Source of the DNA: Acidobacteriota bacterium
GTDB taxonomy: Bacteria > Acidobacteriota > Blastocatellia > RBC074
Length of the DNA stretch: 42,787 nt
Assembly: GCA_018268995.1 (NCBI GenBank)
Contig: JAFDVL010000013.1
Location: forward strand, 1-42,787
Direction: 5' to 3'
Shown here: one piece after another, positions 1-8,900 of the stretch
How the letters are laid out: every line of letters starts with the position of its first letter
How positions within the stretch are numbered: the first letter of the stretch is position 1
Translations under genes and position numbers: made by a program
Notes under the pieces: generated by a model
The model's database searches: none
Seen by the model: the letters and a program-made list of their open reading frames with translations, nothing else
Told to the model about the DNA's origin: nothing

Positions 1-913
1 AAACCACCAGCGTCGAATCCAGCAACTTACGTTCGCGCAAGTAAGCCAACACGCGCCCGATGCTGTCATCTACGGCTAGCAGCGTCTCAGCATAACGCTT
101 GTAATATTCCTCAATGTTGAGATCGCTGTGATATGGATAGTCTACGCCGTGCCAACTGTTGCGTTGATTCTGCGCCCACATCGGCGCGCCAAAGATGTTG
201 GCAGGATTCATTGTTTTGGGAGGCACAAAGGTCTCATTGGCGAACTTGTTTTTATGCCGCTCTGCCGGAATGAATTCAGCATGCACGGCTTTGTGTGAAA
301 GATAGAGCATAAACGGCTTGCTGCCCTTGCGCTCCTTCAGCCAGTCCAACGCATAATCCGTCAACTCATCGGTGATGTAGCCTTTTTGCGGCACGCGCTT
401 CCCATTCACATTCAGCCCGCTGGGGCTTGGCAAATACGTCCCCTGCCCGCGAAAGCTGACCCAATAATCAAAGCCGGGTTGCGGATCATCGCCTTCGCCA
501 CCCATATGCCATTTGCCGACAAAGGCGGTGTCGTAGCCCGCCTTTTGTAAATACTGCGAATAAAAAACCGTGCCTTTGGCAATTGGGTTGTTGTTGTCTA
601 CCACGCGGTGCCGATGGGCATACAATCCGGTCAAAATCGAAGCACGGCTTGGTGAACACAGCGCCGTGGTCACAAACGCATTCGGCACATGCACACCATT
701 GCGCGCCAGCAAATCCATATTTGGCGTAGACAAAAATTTCTGCCCCTGCAAAAAACCCATCGCATCGTAGCGATGATCATCCGTCAGAATAAAAATGATA
801 TTCCGTGGCTTGGCGCTCGGAATCTTTTGCAAGCGGAGTGAGGGCGCGGGTTGTGCGAAGGTCGCTTGCATCAAAGCAATCGCGGCAGCGCAAATCAATA
901 GTATTCTCAGCAT
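1..913 (-). CDS. Sulfatase, formylglycine-dependent, exported (3' end cut by window)
   Basis: The product would hydrolyse sulfate esters, probably on an extracellular or periplasmic substrate. The reading frame is open from an ATG at 911-913 to the window edge, giving about 304 residues of a protein that is usually 450-550 long. Residues 1-20 form a signal peptide (MLRILLICAAAIALMQATFA). The metal-binding start FILTDDHRYD lies at about 41-50, with D45 and D46. The sulfatase signature CSPSR begins at C86, the cysteine that is converted to formylglycine, and is followed by ASILTG. A lysine/histidine region (GKWHMGG) typical of the second signature follows. The C-terminus is missing from the window. 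The gene lies 5 bp downstream of an alpha/beta-hydrolase remnant on the same strand. Sulfatase family membership is clear; the substrate cannot be told. Confidence 0.93.
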   Translation of the reverse strand, partial: MLRILLICAAAIALMQATFAQPAPSLRLQKIPSAKPRNIIFILTDDHRYDAMGFLQGQKFLSTPNMDLLARNGVHVPNAFVTTALCSPSRASILTGLYAHRHRVVDNNNPIAKGTVFYSQYLQKAGYDTAFVGKWHMGGEGDDPQPGFDYWVSFRGQGTYLPSPSGLNVNGKRVPQKGYITDELTDYALDWLKERKGSKPFMLYLSHKAVHAEFIPAERHKNKFANETFVPPKTMNPANIFGAPMWAQNQRNSWHGVDYPYHSDLNIEEYYKRYAETLLAVDDSIGRVLAYLRERKLLDSTLVV

Positions 914-918
914 AAGTT

Positions 919-1182
919 TTATTTCGTGGTGGACTTGAGAGACCCAAGTGAAACTAAAAAATCGTCTATTGCCTGAAGCGTGGATTTGAAATCTTCCCCG
1001 CAGCTCATCAATTTGCGGTGCCCGAAATTGAAAAAGTCATGTCCACGCCTTTCATAACTTTTCACCTCGCAAGCATTCCCCGGCTGCTTCCTCGCAGCAC
1101 AAAATTTCGTCGCCTGTGCAAAGGGAACCATCGTGTCAGTCGTACCGTGGAAGATAATCGGCGGCGGCATCTTAGCACGCAT
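919..1182 (-). pseudogene. C-terminal remnant of an alpha/beta hydrolase (acetyl-esterase/BD-FAE type)
   Basis: This 87-residue frame matches only the last third of an alpha/beta hydrolase. FHGTTDTMVPF carries the usual position of the catalytic Asp, and YERRGHDFFN carries the catalytic His. The nucleophile Ser and the whole N-terminal core, normally about 200 residues, are absent. A TGA stop lies in frame three codons upstream of the first ATG. The DNA upstream is the intact 3' end of the LysR gene, so the missing part is deleted and not simply frameshifted. The remnant probably once formed a unit with the sulfatase that begins 5 bp downstream. It could be translated but cannot be a working hydrolase alone. 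Confidence 0.72.
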
Positions 1183-1231
1183 ATTTTGTCACGGCGAAGC
1201 TGCGACCACCTTTTCTTCGGCAGGTTTCGGC

Positions 1232-2122
1232 TCATCGTTTTGCCAGCATCTTCCACAACGCGGCAGCCCCACCGGTCAAGACACGATCCTGACGTTTCAC
1301 CAGATAAAATCTGCGCGCTTTTCGCAGCCGCGCATCTTTGACAGATTCCAGTATCCGCGCCGCCTCTTCCAGCTTTGTCGTCCACGAGGAAAGCACCGCC
1401 ACGCCTAATCCGGCAGCGACAGATTGTTTGATCGCTTCGGTATTATTAAGCTCGACAGTACGTGCAAATGCTGATTGTAATTCCCCTAGCAATTCCATGC
1501 TTCCAGCCCGCGTGCTGGAACCGGGTTCGCGGAGAAACAGCGTGCGTCCCTGCACATGGACAGGCTTGATTTGCCGCACACGGCAAAGAGAGTCTGTCGC
1601 CGCAACCATCAATTGCAATTTGTCAGAACCGATTTCCACGCATTCTAAATCATGGGGGAAAGCAATTTCACCAATCACGCCCATTGGCACGCGGTAATCA
1701 TGTAACCAGGCAATAACCTCTGCGCTATCTCCCATTTTGATCGTGGGCTGTGCGGATGGATACTGCTGCTGAAAGTCGCGTAAAAGGCCAGGCACCAGAT
1801 AAGCCCCCGGTGTGCTGGAGGCTGCGATGACAACCTCGCCCCGCACTTCGCCCCGCATATCGGCGATTGTGGTATTGACTCCTTCGTACAAGGCAAACAA
1901 TTGCCCAACATGCGCATGCAAGGCTTCGCCCGCAGGCGTCAGCGTCATCCCGCGTGGAGTCCGCTCAAAAAGGATTTCGCCATATTTCGCTTCAACGGTT
2001 TTGAGATGGGCTGAAACGGCAGGCTGCGAGATAAACAGCTCCTGCGCCGCACGCGTCACACTCCCCATCTGTGCGACCAGACGAAAAACGTGCAAGGGGT
2101 AAAGGTTATAATCTTCTGACAT
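1232..2122 (-). CDS. LysR-type transcriptional regulator
   Basis: This is a DNA-binding regulator of 296 residues, a normal length for the family. The winged helix-turn-helix occupies about residues 8-65 (FRLVAQMGSVTRAAQEL, then ISQPAVSAHLKTVE). It is followed by the linker helix and a type 2 periplasmic-binding-like effector domain from about residue 90 (GEVVIAASSTPGAYLVP). The effector domain resembles the CysL/YwfK group, but the ligand is unknown. The gene is transcribed away from a sterol desaturase-like gene. A perfect 7+7 dyad lies in the shared 91-bp region, 28 bp before the LysR start codon, which fits autoregulation and control of the divergent gene. The call is firm at family level. 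Confidence 0.92.
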   Translation of the reverse strand: MSEDYNLYPLHVFRLVAQMGSVTRAAQELFISQPAVSAHLKTVEAKYGEILFERTPRGMTLTPAGEALHAHVGQLFALYEGVNTTIADMRGEVRGEVVIAASSTPGAYLVPGLLRDFQQQYPSAQPTIKMGDSAEVIAWLHDYRVPMGVIGEIAFPHDLECVEIGSDKLQLMVAATDSLCRVRQIKPVHVQGRTLFLREPGSSTRAGSMELLGELQSAFARTVELNNTEAIKQSVAAGLGVAVLSSWTTKLEEAARILESVKDARLRKARRFYLVKRQDRVLTGGAAALWKMLAKR

Positions 2123-2149
2123 AACTTTTTTCTGATGACCTTCCTTAAA

Positions 2150-2168
2150 ATAATTCGATTTGAATTAT
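2150..2168. promoter_or_regulatory. Candidate LysR operator (7-5-7 palindrome)
   Basis: ATAATTC at 2150-2156 and its exact reverse complement GAATTAT at 2162-2168 are separated by 5 bp. The site has the dyad shape of a LysR box and is AT-rich. It sits between the divergent LysR gene (start at 2122) and the hydroxylase gene (start at 2214). Seen directly: the palindrome and its position. Inferred: binding by the adjacent LysR protein. Confidence 0.5.
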
Positions 2169-2213
2169 ATCAGCCCCAACTTTACTCTCACCGCAGGGAA
2201 GAGAGAAAGAGGA

Positions 2214-3059
2214 ATGTTGGATTTATTACAATCATCAAAATTTATCGTCGTCATCGCTTTTGTTTTGCTGTGGGTCTTAGAAAGAGTTTTTCCCGCTGCT
2301 TCAGACAATGCGCTACGGCTTAGACACGATTTTCGCAACCTGACGCTTGGTGCGATCAACGCAGGTTTGTCGGCATTGCTGCTGGCCTCGCTCCTGGTGT
2401 TCACGGCAAAGTGGACAGCGACATCTCAAATTGGACTCCTCAACAAACTATCGGTGTCACCGTTGCTCTCAACTCTGCTGGCAATCATTTTGTTGGATGG
2501 ATGGATGTACTGCTGGCATCGCGCTAATCACGTAGTGCCCTTCCTGTGGCGGTTTCATCGCGTTCACCACAGCGACCTGGAAATGGATGCCAGCACTGCC
2601 ATTCGCTTTCACGCAGGTGAAATTGTGATGTCCGGGCTGTTGCGCGTGGCGCTAATCCCCATGCTTGGGTTATCGCTTAAGCATCTTTTGCTGTATGACG
2701 CCTTGCTATTGCCCGTGATTCTCTTTCATCACAGCAATGTCAATTTGCCGGAACGATTAGACCGATGGTTGCGGCTTTTGATTACCACCCCAGCGCTTCA
2801 TCGTGTGCATCATTCACGCCGGATGATTGAGGCGAACAGCAACTACGGCAGCATCTTTTCCTTTTGGGATCGGTTATGGCGAACCTTCCAATTGCGCAGC
2901 GATGGCTCCCCGGTTGATTTTGGTGTAAAGGGTCTGGACAGCGAATCACAGCAAACGATTCGTGGCTTGCTGCAAGTACCTTTTACAAACGCGTCGTCTG
3001 CCACCACGGCGTGGACACCTGCCGCACCTGTTCCCGCAAAGTCCCCCAGGCTGCGCTGA
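2214..3059 (+). CDS. Sterol desaturase/fatty acid hydroxylase family membrane protein
   Basis: This is a membrane-bound di-iron enzyme that would hydroxylate or desaturate a lipid substrate. The start at 2214 is chosen because AGAGGA lies just upstream; an upstream ATG at 2160 has no such site. The protein has 281 residues. The family's histidine clusters are complete: HRANH at 102-106, HRVHH at 115-119, HH at 172-173 and HRVHH at 196-200. Hydrophobic segments lie at about 9-22, 44-64, 84-100 and 140-170. The natural family end is near LLQVPF; about 25 further residues rich in A, T and P are read antisense to the convergent DapA-family gene, overlapping it by 77 bp. The divergent LysR gene probably controls it. 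The substrate is unknown. Confidence 0.88.
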   Translation: MLDLLQSSKFIVVIAFVLLWVLERVFPAASDNALRLRHDFRNLTLGAINAGLSALLLASLLVFTAKWTATSQIGLLNKLSVSPLLSTLLAIILLDGWMYCWHRANHVVPFLWRFHRVHHSDLEMDASTAIRFHAGEIVMSGLLRVALIPMLGLSLKHLLLYDALLLPVILFHHSNVNLPERLDRWLRLLITTPALHRVHHSRRMIEANSNYGSIFSFWDRLWRTFQLRSDGSPVDFGVKGLDSESQQTIRGLLQVPFTNASSATTAWTPAAPVPAKSPRLR

Positions 3060-4080
3060 ATAATTCTTTCTCTTCAGAGGTGAGGGATTTTGTACCGCGA
3101 CAGACGTGGCTGCTGGTAATGACCCCTTCCAGTTCCAGTGCATATTTCAGACACGCCAGCATCTTGCCCACATATTGCCCGGAAGGTTCGCCAAATTCCG
3201 TCATTTGCTCGAAGCGTTGGCAAAGCCCGTGGTAGACATCCATCAATTCTTCATCGCCCGCCCAGCACACATTCCAGGCCTTTTTCCACTCGCGTGGCAA
3301 CACATTGCCAGGGCCGGAAACCACGCCGATGGGGAGGGCGTCGTAAAGCAACCATTCATTCAGCCCGGCCTGCAAACGCCCGACAAGTCCCCGCTTCGGA
3401 CGATACCAATCAAAGATCAACATGGCATTGCCGATGTAAATGCCGAACTCGCCCGGTTGTTTGAAATGCAGCGCAGCTTTCGTGTAATTGCCAAGCACCC
3501 GACGCGGAGCCGAAACTTTCAGGCCGCGAATCCACGGCAGGCGGCTCAATTCCTTGACGACGTGTGTGCGAATATGTGGGGTACGATTCGGCGCATTGAT
3601 GTCAGCATTGTCATACAAAAACACTGGCAAATCGCGACGCGAGGCTTCAATCAAATCGCTCAGATCACGCTGAAAAAACCGCACGATATCGGCTTCATCC
3701 AGGTCGCCAATCGCCAGCGGCGCAATCACTGCGGCGTCTGCATCTAGTTGAATCGCGGCATCCAAATTTGCCAGCACTTCCTGCCGGGTTGCGCCATTCA
3801 CGCCGACCCAGGCTTCAACGTCCTGCCGATGCCCGATGACAGACCAGCGCCCGCTTTGCTTCACTTCGTCAATCGTAATTTCGATCAGTCGTAATCGTTC
3901 CCGGTTGTTGAGCCGATTCCATTCGCCGGTCGTGCCATTGCCGAAAATGACATCGGCCCCATAGCCTTTTTGAATGACATGGCGAATAACGCGGCGTTGT
4001 TCTTCTTCGATGATTGATCCGGTGTCATCTACGATAGTGACAATGGGGACATTCAGTCCCCGACGTGGGGAATAATTCAT
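2983..4080 (-). CDS. DapA/N-acetylneuraminate lyase family aldolase
   Basis: This is a class I, Schiff-base-forming TIM-barrel lyase or synthase of 365 residues, longer than the usual 290-310 of DapA. GNGTTGEW at about 47-54 is the substrate-carboxylate loop. Y156 in VFLYDNAD and K188 in RGLKVSA match the catalytic Tyr and the Schiff-base Lys. The extra length is C-terminal, with a helix-rich tail containing [18 protein letters not shown]. Its 3' end overlaps the convergent hydroxylase gene by 77 bp. No lysine-biosynthesis neighbours are present and the sequence is divergent from true dapA, so a 2-keto-acid or sugar-acid aldolase is more likely than dihydrodipicolinate synthase. No clear ribosome-binding site precedes the ATG. 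Confidence 0.85.
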   Translation of the reverse strand: MNYSPRRGLNVPIVTIVDDTGSIIEEEQRRVIRHVIQKGYGADVIFGNGTTGEWNRLNNRERLRLIEITIDEVKQSGRWSVIGHRQDVEAWVGVNGATRQEVLANLDAAIQLDADAAVIAPLAIGDLDEADIVRFFQRDLSDLIEASRRDLPVFLYDNADINAPNRTPHIRTHVVKELSRLPWIRGLKVSAPRRVLGNYTKAALHFKQPGEFGIYIGNAMLIFDWYRPKRGLVGRLQAGLNEWLLYDALPIGVVSGPGNVLPREWKKAWNVCWAGDEELMDVYHGLCQRFEQMTEFGEPSGQYVGKMLACLKYALELEGVITSSHVCRGTKSLTSEEKELFSAAWGTLREQVRQVSTPWWQTTRL

Positions 4081-4164
4081 TGGTGATTCTGGACTCTCAC
4101 TAAATTTAGCTTACAATAAAAATGCTCTCGCAATTCGGCACCATCATCTAACCTGAGAGGAACA

Positions 4165-5331
4165 ATGAAAAAGCAAGGACTGTTTTTGAGCTTCGCGTTA
4201 ACCTTATTGGTAGCGGTATCCGCGCCCGCCGTCACAATACCACAATCCAAGCCCGCCACAGCAACCCAACAAGGCTTGCCCGAAAAATTATCAGCGACAG
4301 AATTTGCGCGTCTGATTCGTAAGTTTTCAGAAGAAGGCGGCGAATTTCATTCTGACAATTTGATCTCGAATGAAACCTCATATCTGCATATTGTGGATAA
4401 GCTCAAACAATTGAATGCGCCCGGTGGAGCCTACATCGGTGTCGGGCCAGAGCAAAACTTTACCTACATCGCCAAAACACGTCCGCGCATTGTCTTCATT
4501 ATTGATTTACGTCGGCTGGCAGTGATGCAACATCTGCTTTATAAGGCGATTTTTCAGCTTTCGCCTTCGCGCGGAGAATTTCTTTCGCGCCTCTTGAGCA
4601 TCCCTTTGGTGAAAGGAAAAGCGCCTGCCCCTAACGCTTCAATCAACGAACTGGTGCAATATTTCAGTTCAACGCATGCGGATGACAAGCTGTTCGCCAC
4701 CAATCTTGCGCAGATTCGGCAAATGATTCAAAAAGAATTTCAGGTCACGTTTACCGAACAGGAACAGCAGGGGCTTGAATACGTGCTGCGCAGCTTTAAG
4801 GAAGATGGATTGGGCATTTCCTATCAATTGCGCAACAGCTTTCGCGGCATGTATTTTCCGACTTTCAAAGAGATCCTGACGCAGACCGATTTGAACGGCA
4901 AGCAAGGCGGTTTTCTGACCAATGACGACGATTACAATTTCGTGCGCAATCTGCAACTCAGGAATTTGCTTATCCCCGTGACGGGCAATTTTGCCGGAAC
5001 CAAAGCCTTCCCGGCGGTCACGGAATACCTGCGTAAATATAAGCTGACTGTTAATACTATCTACACCTCAAACGTGGAGCAATATCTGTTTGAGTATAAC
5101 GCCTTCGATGGATTCGCAGCGAACATCAAAAAGCTGCCGCTCTCAGAACAAAGCTTATTCATTCGCTCGGCTAGTTCCCGTGGCAGACATCCGGCGCGCC
5201 AGCCGGGTTTTATGTTCACCTCCCTCTTACAACACGTGCCCGTATTTCTGAAAGATTATGCAGAGGGACGCTATAAAACTTATTTTGACCTTGTTTCGAC
5301 GAATTATATCGCAGGCGAGCCAAAGCAATAA
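4165..5331 (+). CDS. Secreted protein of an uncharacterised family (LIC_10091-like)
   Basis: The protein has 388 residues with an N-terminal signal peptide (MKKQGLFLSFALTLLVAVSAPA). AGAGGAACA immediately upstream supports the start. The core has a conserved-looking block, GGAYIGVGPEQNFTYIAKTRP followed by IVFIIDLRR and LLYKAIFQLSPSRGEFLSRL. From memory this resembles a family typified by Leptospira LIC_10091, in which a Rossmann-like fold has been suggested; this was not verified. No catalytic residues can be assigned and no membrane anchor is visible after the signal. It stands alone, followed by a terminator-like hairpin. The function is unknown. Confidence 0.72.
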   Translation: MKKQGLFLSFALTLLVAVSAPAVTIPQSKPATATQQGLPEKLSATEFARLIRKFSEEGGEFHSDNLISNETSYLHIVDKLKQLNAPGGAYIGVGPEQNFTYIAKTRPRIVFIIDLRRLAVMQHLLYKAIFQLSPSRGEFLSRLLSIPLVKGKAPAPNASINELVQYFSSTHADDKLFATNLAQIRQMIQKEFQVTFTEQEQQGLEYVLRSFKEDGLGISYQLRNSFRGMYFPTFKEILTQTDLNGKQGGFLTNDDDYNFVRNLQLRNLLIPVTGNFAGTKAFPAVTEYLRKYKLTVNTIYTSNVEQYLFEYNAFDGFAANIKKLPLSEQSLFIRSASSRGRHPARQPGFMFTSLLQHVPVFLKDYAEGRYKTYFDLVSTNYIAGEPKQ

Positions 5332-5355
5332 CCATTCATTTTTGTATAACCAGGA

Positions 5356-5400
5356 AGGCATTCTTACAAGTCTGTAGGAATGTGCCTATTATTCGTTTTT
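5356..5400 (+). terminator. Candidate intrinsic terminator
   Basis: Arms AGGCATTCTTACA (5356-5368) and TGTAGGAATGTGCCT (5373-5387) pair with small bulges across a 4-nt loop. They are followed by ATTATTCGTTTTT. The site lies 24 bp after the stop of the secreted protein gene, as expected for its transcript end. Confidence 0.5.
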
Positions 5401-5693
5401 AGGCAGCGAGTTACGTTCGAGACTTGATGATTTTTGCCTCGCAGCCTATGGCAGATTACCGACAGCCGCTCTCACCGAACCTGCGTTTGCCCGCTGCCTG
5501 CTCCACGATTTTGTGGCGTAGAAGCAAAAAGCCAACCGTTTTGTCTTGCGGTGCAAAATTGTAGCGCTCCTGCTTTAGCAGACATACCCTCACCAACAAA
5601 ATTCACCAACCACCTGTTTTTACAGGCCCATCAGCCTTGCAGAGTTTTTCAGGACTGCGCCTGATTGAGGACAATTAAAAGCCCCCATCATTG

Positions 5694-5710
5694 TTGGCAC
5701 AGTAGATGCA
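5694..5710 (+). promoter_or_regulatory. Candidate sigma-54 (-24/-12) promoter for the receptor
   Basis: TTGGCACAGTAGATGCA matches the sigma-54 consensus TTGGCAC...TTGCW. The -24 GG and the -12 GC are present with the strict 12-bp offset. The only deviations are A for G after GGCAC and A for the first T of TTGC. It lies about 250 bp upstream of the receptor start. Transcription would need RpoN and an enhancer-binding protein encoded elsewhere. Confidence 0.5.
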
Positions 5711-5792
5711 ATGTAAACGGTAGCCAGAACAGTCTCCTGCTGTTGCTGGCTGTCTGAATACCTCCTACGTGGTTTTGGATAGATACCAAAGA

Positions 5793-5839
5793 GAGCCTTC
5801 TTGCCAAATTATAGGTAAGTGGTTTGGCAAGAAAGGCTC
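5793..5839. repeat. Leader hairpin 1 (16-bp stem, one bulge)
   Basis: GAGCCTTCTTGCCAAA (5793-5808) pairs with TTTGGCAAGAAAGGCTC (5823-5839) with a single bulged A, leaving a 14-nt loop. A third copy of the core, ATTGGCAAG, follows at 5862-5870 and could compete for the left arm. That arrangement would allow two alternative folds. No U-run follows on the plus strand. Confidence 0.6.
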
Positions 5840-5881
5840 CGATTAGCTTTACTGGGATCAAATTGGCAAGACAAAAAAAAT

Positions 5882-5928
5882 AACAAGGGCCTGGCTTCAG
5901 TTTGCGACGCTTCAGCCAAGCCCTTGTT
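5882..5928 (-). terminator. Leader hairpin 2; reads as an intrinsic terminator on the minus strand
   Basis: AACAAGGGCCTGGCT (5882-5896) pairs with AGCCAAGCCCTTGTT (5914-5928), 15 bp with one G-U type mismatch. On the plus strand it is preceded by eight A residues. Read on the minus strand, the hairpin is therefore followed by ATTTTTTTTG, which is a textbook intrinsic terminator. No minus-strand gene is visible upstream of it. It may stop antisense transcription out of the receptor gene, or act as a leader structure on the plus strand 35 nt before the receptor start. Confidence 0.6.
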
Positions 5929-5962
5929 CTCCACTTCACTCAATATGAAAGGAGTGTACCCG

Positions 5963-8900
5963 ATGCTAGCAGAAAAGTATTTTGCTGACAAAATTTCCGG
6001 TTTTACGCGGTTTTTATTTCGACGAATTTCGACCTTGCTTGGAATCACTAAATTAAAACCTACCCCCAGACCTTCGATTCGCCCGATCAGGGCAGCGGAT
6101 TATCCTCCGGCGCGCCAAATCCTTGGCGTGCTACTCGCCCTTGGTTTTGCGGTGATCAGCACGCAAGCACAATCGTTTCAGGGAGGGTTACGCGGAGCTA
6201 TCAAAGATAAAGAAAATAACGTCCTGTTGGGCGCAACGCTGACATTAACTAATCAGGAAACCAATGTCAGCCGCACGACCGTGACCAACGAAGCAGGAGA
6301 ATATGTTTTTGAGCGTGTAGACCCCGGCAAATACAAACTCAGCGCGAATCTGAACGGGTTCAAGAAAGCAGATCGCACGGATGTGCTGGTAGAAACACAG
6401 CAGCAAATTGCGCTCGACTTTACTCTTGAGGTAGGAAACGTTGTTGAGACTGTTGTCATTACAGGCGATGTTCCGCTGATGGAAACATCCACGGCTTCGA
6501 CCGGAACCGTTCTCGGCAAACAAGTGCTGGATGATTTACCAAACTCCGGTCGCAATCCGTTCATGCTTTCGGCAGTCACGCCAAACGTGATTCCGGCAGG
6601 AAATCCCACGTTCAACCGTCAGCAGGATCAAAGCGGCTCTTCGCAGATTTCCTTAGCGGGAGGGCCGGTGCGTGGCAACAATTACATCATTGATGGTGTG
6701 CCGATTACCGATCTGGTCAATCGCGCAGTCATCATTCCTTCACTGGAAGCGGTACAGGAAGTCAAAGTTCAGGTTAACACTTACGATGCAGAAGCCGGAC
6801 GGACAGGCGGAGGCTTTTTTAATACACTGGCTCGTTCAGGCAATAATGATTTACACGGCAGTTTATTCGGCTTTGTACGCCCCTCTGCATTACAGGCTAA
6901 CAACTTCTTCAATAACCGCAATGGCATCGCCAAGCCGAACGCGCCGTACAAATTGTATGGCGGCAGCGTTGGCGGGCCGGTCAAGTTGCCGTGGTTGTAC
7001 AACGGCAGAGATCGCACATTCTTCTGGGCGGCGTTTGAAGGCTATCGGATGGACACCTTCTTGAGCGAAAGCTTCAACGTACCGACCGCACTCGAACGCA
7101 AAGGCGATTTTTCGCAGAGCGCCTTCACGGTGCTTGATCCAACAACAGGTCAGCCGTTCCCGAACAAGATCATCCCTGAAAATCGGCGCGATATTGTTGG
7201 GTACAATTTGGCGCAATACTTCCCGCTGCCGAATGGTAGCGGCAATAAATACACGGCGACTTCGACGCTCAGTGATCGCGCGGATCAGCAAACGCTGAAG
7301 TTCGATCACGAAGTCACGAAGAGCTTCAAGACCTCCGCGTTTTATGCGCATTACGGCAGCCGCGAACCGGAAGCCGATTACTACAAAAACATTGCCAACC
7401 CTGGCGGCACGCTGCTCTTCCGCAACGTACACGCGCTGGCGTGGAATAATCTGGTCACGCTGAATTCCACGACGTTGTTAAGCCTGCGCTACGGCTACAA
7501 CACATTCAATGACAGCCCGATCACGGTTAGTGACGGCTTTGATGTCGCCAGCCTCGGCTTTGCGCAAAGCTTTACGAAAGACATTATCTGGAAGAAATTC
7601 CCGCGCATCAGCATTGCAGGTGCGGCCTATGGTTCTGCTTCGCAAGCAGCTCTGGGTTCGGGTGCGCCCGCTGAGCGGCGGTATTATTCCCACAACGCAA
7701 TGGCGAGCTTGTCGAAATTAATGGGCCGCCACAGCGTGAAATTCGGTGCAGATTATCGTCGCCTGAACGCAGACTTTGTGGCGTACGGACAAGCAAGTGG
7801 CCAATTCTTTTTCAATAATTCCGGCACAGGCGATGCCATTGCCAATTTGATTCTGGGCCGTTTGGATTTCTCCAATAACAGCACGGCGCAAATTGCCAAG
7901 CCACTGGCGGCATTCGTGAATTACTACGCGGGTTATGTTCACGATGATTATCGTGTGTCTTCCAAACTAACGGTGAACGTCGGCTTACGATATGAATATG
8001 AACAAGGCATTCAGGAAGCTAATAACCAATTGACCGTTGGCTTTGACCGCAACGCAACCAGCCCCCTGGTCGTTCCGGGAATGACATTGAAAGGCGGCCT
8101 GATTTACGCGGGCGTCAATGGTGCGCCGACCCAACAAGCCACGCCCGTCAAAACGAAGTTCGGCCCGCGCATCGGCTTTGCCTATTCGCTGAATGACAAA
8201 ACAACGATTCGCGGCGGCTACGGAATTTTCTGGGCACCACAGGTCTTTACATTCTCAGTGACCGGACTTGGGGCCTTAGGATTTTCGTCAGTCACAACCG
8301 TTGCCTCAGGTGCAACGCTTTCCAACCCATTCCCCAACGGATTGACGCAACCCAGTGGCAGTTCACGCGGACTGCTGACCAACGTGGGATCGGTCGTGGA
8401 TTTTGTTGATTCTGACCGTCAGGCTCCTTACGTCCAACAATATTCATTGGACATTCAACGCGAATTACCCGGCGGCATCACCACAACGTTGAGTTACGTG
8501 GGCAGCCGTGGCACGTCGTTGAATATCGGCAGCATCAACGATTCCACAGTCAACCTCAATCAACTTACGCCACAAGTGTTGAGCCAATACACGGCGGCAC
8601 AGTTGAGCGAACGTGTTGCCAATCCCTTCTTTGGGATCGCAGCGGCAGGCAGCTTGGCGTCATCCAGCACGATTGAACGTCGTCAATTGTTGCGGCCCTT
8701 CCCGCAATTCACCGACATCCTGATGCACGGTGCGGGCGGAGGAAATTCCTTCTACAACTCGGTGACGATCAAAGCGCAAAAACGGATGAGCAGAGGCATG
8801 AGCTTCCTGACTTCCTACACGTTCAGCAAAATGCTCGACAATGTTTTCGGGCAGGCGAATTACTACGCCAGCGGCGTGGGCGGCGCATTGAATACCTACA

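Larger units (their letters stand above)
5401..5962 (+). other. Gene-less regulatory gap upstream of the Oar-like receptor
   Basis: Together with the terminator this makes 630 bp without a convincing gene. A 76-codon frame at 5434-5664 has no ribosome-binding site, is rich in Cys and Pro without pattern, and is rejected. Contents seen are two small hairpins, CTGC-TTTA-GCAG at 5570-5581 and CCTG/CAGG at 5613-5626. Then come a sigma-54-like promoter at 5694-5710 and two large hairpins at 5793-5839 and 5882-5928. If the promoter is real, the receptor mRNA has an untranslated leader of roughly 240 nt carrying both large hairpins. Confidence 0.6.

Noticed and set aside
5434..5664. 76-codon open frame in the gap before the receptor
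   Set aside because: No ribosome-binding site, irregular Cys/Pro-rich composition, overlaps small hairpins; more likely non-coding.
6890..7432. 180-codon frame on the minus strand inside the receptor gene
   Set aside because: Antisense shadow of the clear Oar-like reading frame; no recognizable domain or start signal.
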